From positions 124,001-188,000 of the forward strand of contig NZ_NOYI01000013.1 in assembly GCF_002258785.1 (NCBI RefSeq): 64,000 nucleotides of DNA. The letters are read 5' to 3'. Positions 61,450-64,000 of the stretch are shown here, one piece after another (position 1 is the first letter of the stretch; the number at the start of each line of letters is the position of its first letter). This DNA is from Rhodococcus sp. 06-235-1A (GTDB taxonomy: Bacteria; Actinomycetota; Actinomycetes; Mycobacteriales; Mycobacteriaceae). Both the position numbers and the translations under genes were made by a program. The notes below the pieces were generated by a model. The model was not told the DNA's origin. It searched no databases and saw only the letters and a list, made by a program, of their open reading frames with translations.

Positions 61450-61929
61450 ATGCGCGTATACCTGGGTGCCGACCACGCCGGCCTCGAGTTCAAGAATCAG
61501 ATCATCGAACACCTGACGGCAACCGGGCACGAGCCCGTCGACTGCGGTGCCTTCGATTACGACCCCGTCGACGATTACCCGGCATTCTGCATCGACGCTG
61601 CACTTCGCGTCGTTGCCGATCCAGGCAGCCGTGGCCTGGTGCTCGGAGGTTCCGGAAACGGCGAGCAGATCGCTGCGAACAAGGTGCCGGGCGCTCGCTG
61701 TGCCCTCGCATGGAGCGTGGAGACCGCAAAGCTCGCTCGCGAGCACAACGATGCGCAGCTCATCGGCATCGGTGGACGCATGCACACGCTGCCCGAGGCC
61801 CTTGCCATCGTCGACGCGTTCCTCGGAACTCCGTTCTCGGGTGAGGAGCGCCACCAGCGCCGGATCGACATCCTGTCCGAGTACGAGCGCAGCGGCGAGG
61901 CACCCGAGGTGCCGGGAAAGCCCGCGTAG
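61450..61929 (+). CDS. rpiB: Ribose-5-phosphate isomerase B
   Basis: 159 residues. It interconverts ribose-5-P and ribulose-5-P in the pentose phosphate pathway. Conserved GADHAGLEFK, DYPAFCIDA, GGSGNGEQIAANK and HNDAQLIGIGGR. As in M. tuberculosis RpiB the Cys used as base in many homologs is a Ser (Ser68 region) and Glu72 in GNGEQ can act instead. The ATG lies 16 bp from the divergent gene. The stop directly precedes the glycosylase GTG. Confidence 0.93.
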   Translation: MRVYLGADHAGLEFKNQIIEHLTATGHEPVDCGAFDYDPVDDYPAFCIDAALRVVADPGSRGLVLGGSGNGEQIAANKVPGARCALAWSVETAKLAREHNDAQLIGIGGRMHTLPEALAIVDAFLGTPFSGEERHQRRIDILSEYERSGEAPEVPGKPA

Positions 61930-62724
61930 GTGCCCGAAGGTCACACCCTGCACCGACTCGCTCGGTTGCATCAACGTCGGTTCGGCGGGGCACCGGTGGA
62001 GACGAGCAGTCCACAGGGACGGTTCACCTCCGGTGCCGCGCTGATCGACGGCCTCGTGCTCGAAAAGGCCGAGGCGTGGGGAAAGCACCTGTTACACCGC
62101 TACGAGTCCGATCTGATCGTGCACATTCACCTGGGCCTGTACGGCAAGTTCACCGAACAGGCCGTGCCACTGAACGATCCGGTGGGCGCAGTGCGTCTGC
62201 GCATGGTGGGGGAGAAGTACGGTGCCGATCTCCGCGGCCCCACCGCGTGCGAGATCTACACCGAAGAACAGGTCGACGCTCTCGTGGCTCGGCTCGGGCC
62301 GGACCCGCTCCGCAAGGATGCAGATCCCGATGCGGCCTGGTCGCGAATCTCGAAGTCGCGCACCGCTATCGGCACCTTGCTCATGGATCAGAAGGTGCTC
62401 GCCGGAGTCGGCAACGTCTACCGCGCCGAGATCCTGTTCCGGCACGAGATCAACCCCATGCGTCCCGGCAAGGATCTCGACAGAGCAGAGTGGGACGCGA
62501 TCTGGTTCGACCTCGTCGAGCTGATGAAGATCGGTGTTCGGCGCGGCCGCATCATCACCATCCGGCCCGAGGACGACCACGGCGACACCTACGGTGCCCG
62601 CCGACCACGCTCGTACGTCTACCGCAGGGAAGGGCTTCCGTGCCGCGTGTGCGGCACCGAAATCCTGCACTCGACGATGCAGGCCCGAAACCTGTTCTGG
62701 TGCCCCGTCTGTCAGGCGACCTAG
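61930..62724 (+). CDS. Fpg/Nei-family DNA glycosylase (endonuclease VIII type)
   Basis: 264 residues. MPEGHTLHRLA gives the catalytic Pro2 and Glu3, a GKHLLHR block carries the beta-lyase Lys, then H2TH (LAGVGNVYRAEIL) and a C-terminal zinc finger with CRVC and CPVC. It removes oxidised pyrimidines in base-excision repair. GTG starts on the base after the rpiB stop, so the two are one transcript. Ortholog of Rv2464c. Confidence 0.92.
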   Translation: MPEGHTLHRLARLHQRRFGGAPVETSSPQGRFTSGAALIDGLVLEKAEAWGKHLLHRYESDLIVHIHLGLYGKFTEQAVPLNDPVGAVRLRMVGEKYGADLRGPTACEIYTEEQVDALVARLGPDPLRKDADPDAAWSRISKSRTAIGTLLMDQKVLAGVGNVYRAEILFRHEINPMRPGKDLDRAEWDAIWFDLVELMKIGVRRGRIITIRPEDDHGDTYGARRPRSYVYRREGLPCRVCGTEILHSTMQARNLFWCPVCQAT

Positions 62725-63494
62725 AGCCCGAAGTCCATCCCGCCGCCGTCGCCGCCGAACATGTCGCCGCCCCCGTCCATGGCACCGTATTCCGTGTCGC
62801 CGCCGCTGTAGTCGTCACCGCCGCCGCCGTCGCTGCCCGCGTCGGAACCGTCGGACCCCATGTCGCCGCCCGCGGCGGTCTCGTCCGGCACTCCCGCCAT
62901 ACCGGAGAACATGGCCGAGAACAGGAACATCGAACCCATTCCCCACGCGCCGGCGACCAGGGCGGGCCGCCACCACGGCTCGGAGTACCAGCCTGCGGGC
63001 ACCGGTCGACCTGCCACTCGGCCGCCCGGGTAGTAGTTCGGGGTGCGATCCGACGGATCGGGTGACGCAGCGATCTCACGGCCCTCGAAGTCGACCTTGC
63101 GCTCCTCGGTGACCCGTCCTGCCTGTTGTTGGCCGTCGATGCCCTGCACCTCCGGGCCCGGGTCCATGCCCATCGCCAGGCGCGCGGCGCGGATGTAGTA
63201 GAGCCCCTCGAGCGCCGTCTGTTTGGCCAGTCGGGCCTGTTCGGGGGTGGTGGCCTGGTCGATCTGCGAACCGGCGGCGATATTGCGTTCGGACGCGTCG
63301 GCCAGGGCCTGCTTGGACGGTGTGTCGGTGCCGATCAGGTTGTAGACCTGGCCGCCGAGGCGTTCGATCGACTGGCGGGCATCGGCCTTGGCGTCGGCCA
63401 GCGCGGTTTCGGCGGCCGCAGCCGAGTTCTTCTTGCTTCGCAGCACCAACAGGGCCACTGCGGCGATGACGAGGACGATCAGGACTATTTCCAC
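62721..63494 (-). CDS. Single-pass membrane protein with Gly/Asp-rich tail
   Basis: 257 residues. An N-terminal TM helix (about 2-19), a helical region to about 130 (SIERLGGQVYNLIG, ALADASERNIAAG), a Pro/Gly linker with YYPGGRVAGRPVPAGWYSEPWWRP, a second hydrophobic segment (ALVAGAWGMGSMFLFSAMF) and a Gly/Asp-rich end. No known domain. It shares CTAG with the convergent glycosylase stop. An expanded low-complexity tail may vary between strains. Confidence 0.78.
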   Translation of the reverse strand: MEIVLIVLVIAAVALLVLRSKKNSAAAAETALADAKADARQSIERLGGQVYNLIGTDTPSKQALADASERNIAAGSQIDQATTPEQARLAKQTALEGLYYIRAARLAMGMDPGPEVQGIDGQQQAGRVTEERKVDFEGREIAASPDPSDRTPNYYPGGRVAGRPVPAGWYSEPWWRPALVAGAWGMGSMFLFSAMFSGMAGVPDETAAGGDMGSDGSDAGSDGGGGDDYSGGDTEYGAMDGGGDMFGGDGGGMDFGL

Positions 63495-63568
63495 TCCGGG
63501 CCTTCCGCCGACGGTGCATGTCCGGTTCTCTCGGACAATTCGGACTCCGTTTCAGGGTACGCGGACAC

Positions 63569-63603
63569 GAAAAAGCCCCGCACTGAAAGTACGGGGCTTT
63601 TTC
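63569..63603 (-). terminator. Terminator after tRNA-Gly
   Basis: GAAAAAGCCCCG and CGGGGCTTTTTC form a 12-bp stem with a loop of about 11, T-rich on both strands. Confidence 0.85.
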
Positions 63604-63605
63604 GA

Positions 63606-63679
63606 TGGAGCCGATGACGAGAATCGAACTCGCGTAGCCTGTTTGGAAGACAGGGGCTCTACCATTGAGCTACATCGGC
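63606..63679 (-). tRNA. tRNA-Gly (anticodon TCC)
   Basis: Acceptor GCCGATG pairs with CATCGGC, T73 and an encoded CCA. Anticodon stem-loop CTGTC-TTCCAAA-CAG region gives TCC; T-arm GAGTTCGATTCTC. Confidence 0.95.
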
Positions 63680-63728
63680 GTGCAAACAACAGTCGTGGGA
63701 TCGCCAGTTCCGTCGCCTGCGTTTCAAG

Positions 63729-63758
63729 ACTGTACCCAACGCCGCTGCCGGATTCCAA
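63729..63758 (-). promoter_or_regulatory. Candidate promoter of tRNA-Gly
   Basis: On the minus strand -35 TTGGAA (63758-63753), 18 bp, -10 TACAGT (63734-63729), about 50 bp before the mature tRNA. Confidence 0.45.
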
Positions 63759-63849
63759 ACCGGCGTGCCGTGTCGGGTTCGCTCGAACGCCATCGGTGGG
63801 GCGCCGATGAGGGGCTAGTATCGGTTGCTGTTCAATAGTGTGGGTACGA

Positions 63850-63923
63850 CGGGGTGTGGCGCAGCTTGGTAGCGCATCCGCTTTGGGAGCGGAGGGTCGC
63901 AGGTTCAATTCCTGTCACCCCGA
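63850..63923 (+). tRNA. tRNA-Pro (anticodon TGG)
   Basis: Acceptor CGGGGTG with CACCCCG, then A73; CCA not encoded. Anticodon stem-loop TCCGC-TTTGGGA-GCGGA, T-arm GCAGGTTCAATTCCTGT. In M. tuberculosis a tRNA-Pro gene precedes tig, which would lie just beyond the right edge. Confidence 0.95.
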
Positions 63924-64000
63924 CAAATGAGGGCCGCAGGCACGGTTCGCCGTGTTCGCGGCGAGCGAGGTAAGACCGCACGCCAGCACCGTAAGCACCA

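Overview
This window is about 65% GC, with many GTG and TTG starts, short 4-bp start/stop overlaps and dense packing. It looks like chromosomal DNA of a mycolic-acid actinobacterium, most likely Rhodococcus (R. fascians / Rhodococcoides type). The strongest evidence is the right third (about 43.0-62.7 kb). From memory, its order (second SSB, EttA, giant NAD-glutamate dehydrogenase, thioesterase, hypothetical, alpha-glucosidase, truncated hemoglobin O, CtaJ-like subunit, DUF5130, PepN, mycothiol-linked DsbA-like protein, RpiB, Nei glycosylase) follows Mycobacterium tuberculosis Rv2478c-Rv2464c. No phage, insertion sequence, CRISPR array or plasmid functions were seen.

Layout. 0-4.5 kb is a stress/detoxification cassette: old-yellow-enzyme reductase (cut by the left edge), divergent TetR regulator, 14-TM drug efflux pump, SDR and STAS protein. 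The reductase/TetR promoter and the efflux-pump promoter carry the same two palindromes. 4.7-14 kb holds an aldo/keto reductase facing a LacI-headed operon (2-hydroxyacid dehydrogenase, ManD dehydratase, fructuronate/mannonate-type dehydrogenase, MHS transporter, PfkB kinase, Zn-type dehydrogenase). This reads as a sugar-acid route (L-gulonate or L-idonate / D-fructuronate / D-mannonate to KDG and KDG-6-P). 14-22 kb has a membrane protein, a hydrolase, an assimilatory nitrate reductase fused to its own flavodoxin/NADPH-reductase module, an L,D-transpeptidase lipoprotein and an M23 endopeptidase.

22-34 kb has tRNA-His, oligoribonuclease, a HerA-like ATPase, an SDR, a PadR regulator overlapping a frameshifted 2,4-dienoyl-CoA reductase, a UMF1-type transporter, an epoxide-hydrolase-like protein, and a TetR divergent from a DesA3-type desaturase with its ferredoxin reductase. 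34-43 kb has a methyltransferase, an AlaDH/PNT-family dehydrogenase, tRNA-Arg, an orphan XdhC, a CopD-CtaG copper/oxidase-assembly fusion, a MarR/ABC-exporter pair and a YigZ protein. 43-64 kb is the conserved mycobacterial-type block, ending with tRNA-Gly and tRNA-Pro.

There are twelve convergent gene pairs. Six overlap by 4-8 bp, three of them by exactly CTAG, which serves as both stop codons. Three other convergent pairs are separated by strong hairpins. The best leads for new biology are the two-palindrome regulon at 0.7-1.5 kb, the sugar-acid operon with two unusual dehydrogenases, the inverted repeat in the M23 leader, and the SigH-like promoter before the mycothiol oxidoreductase.
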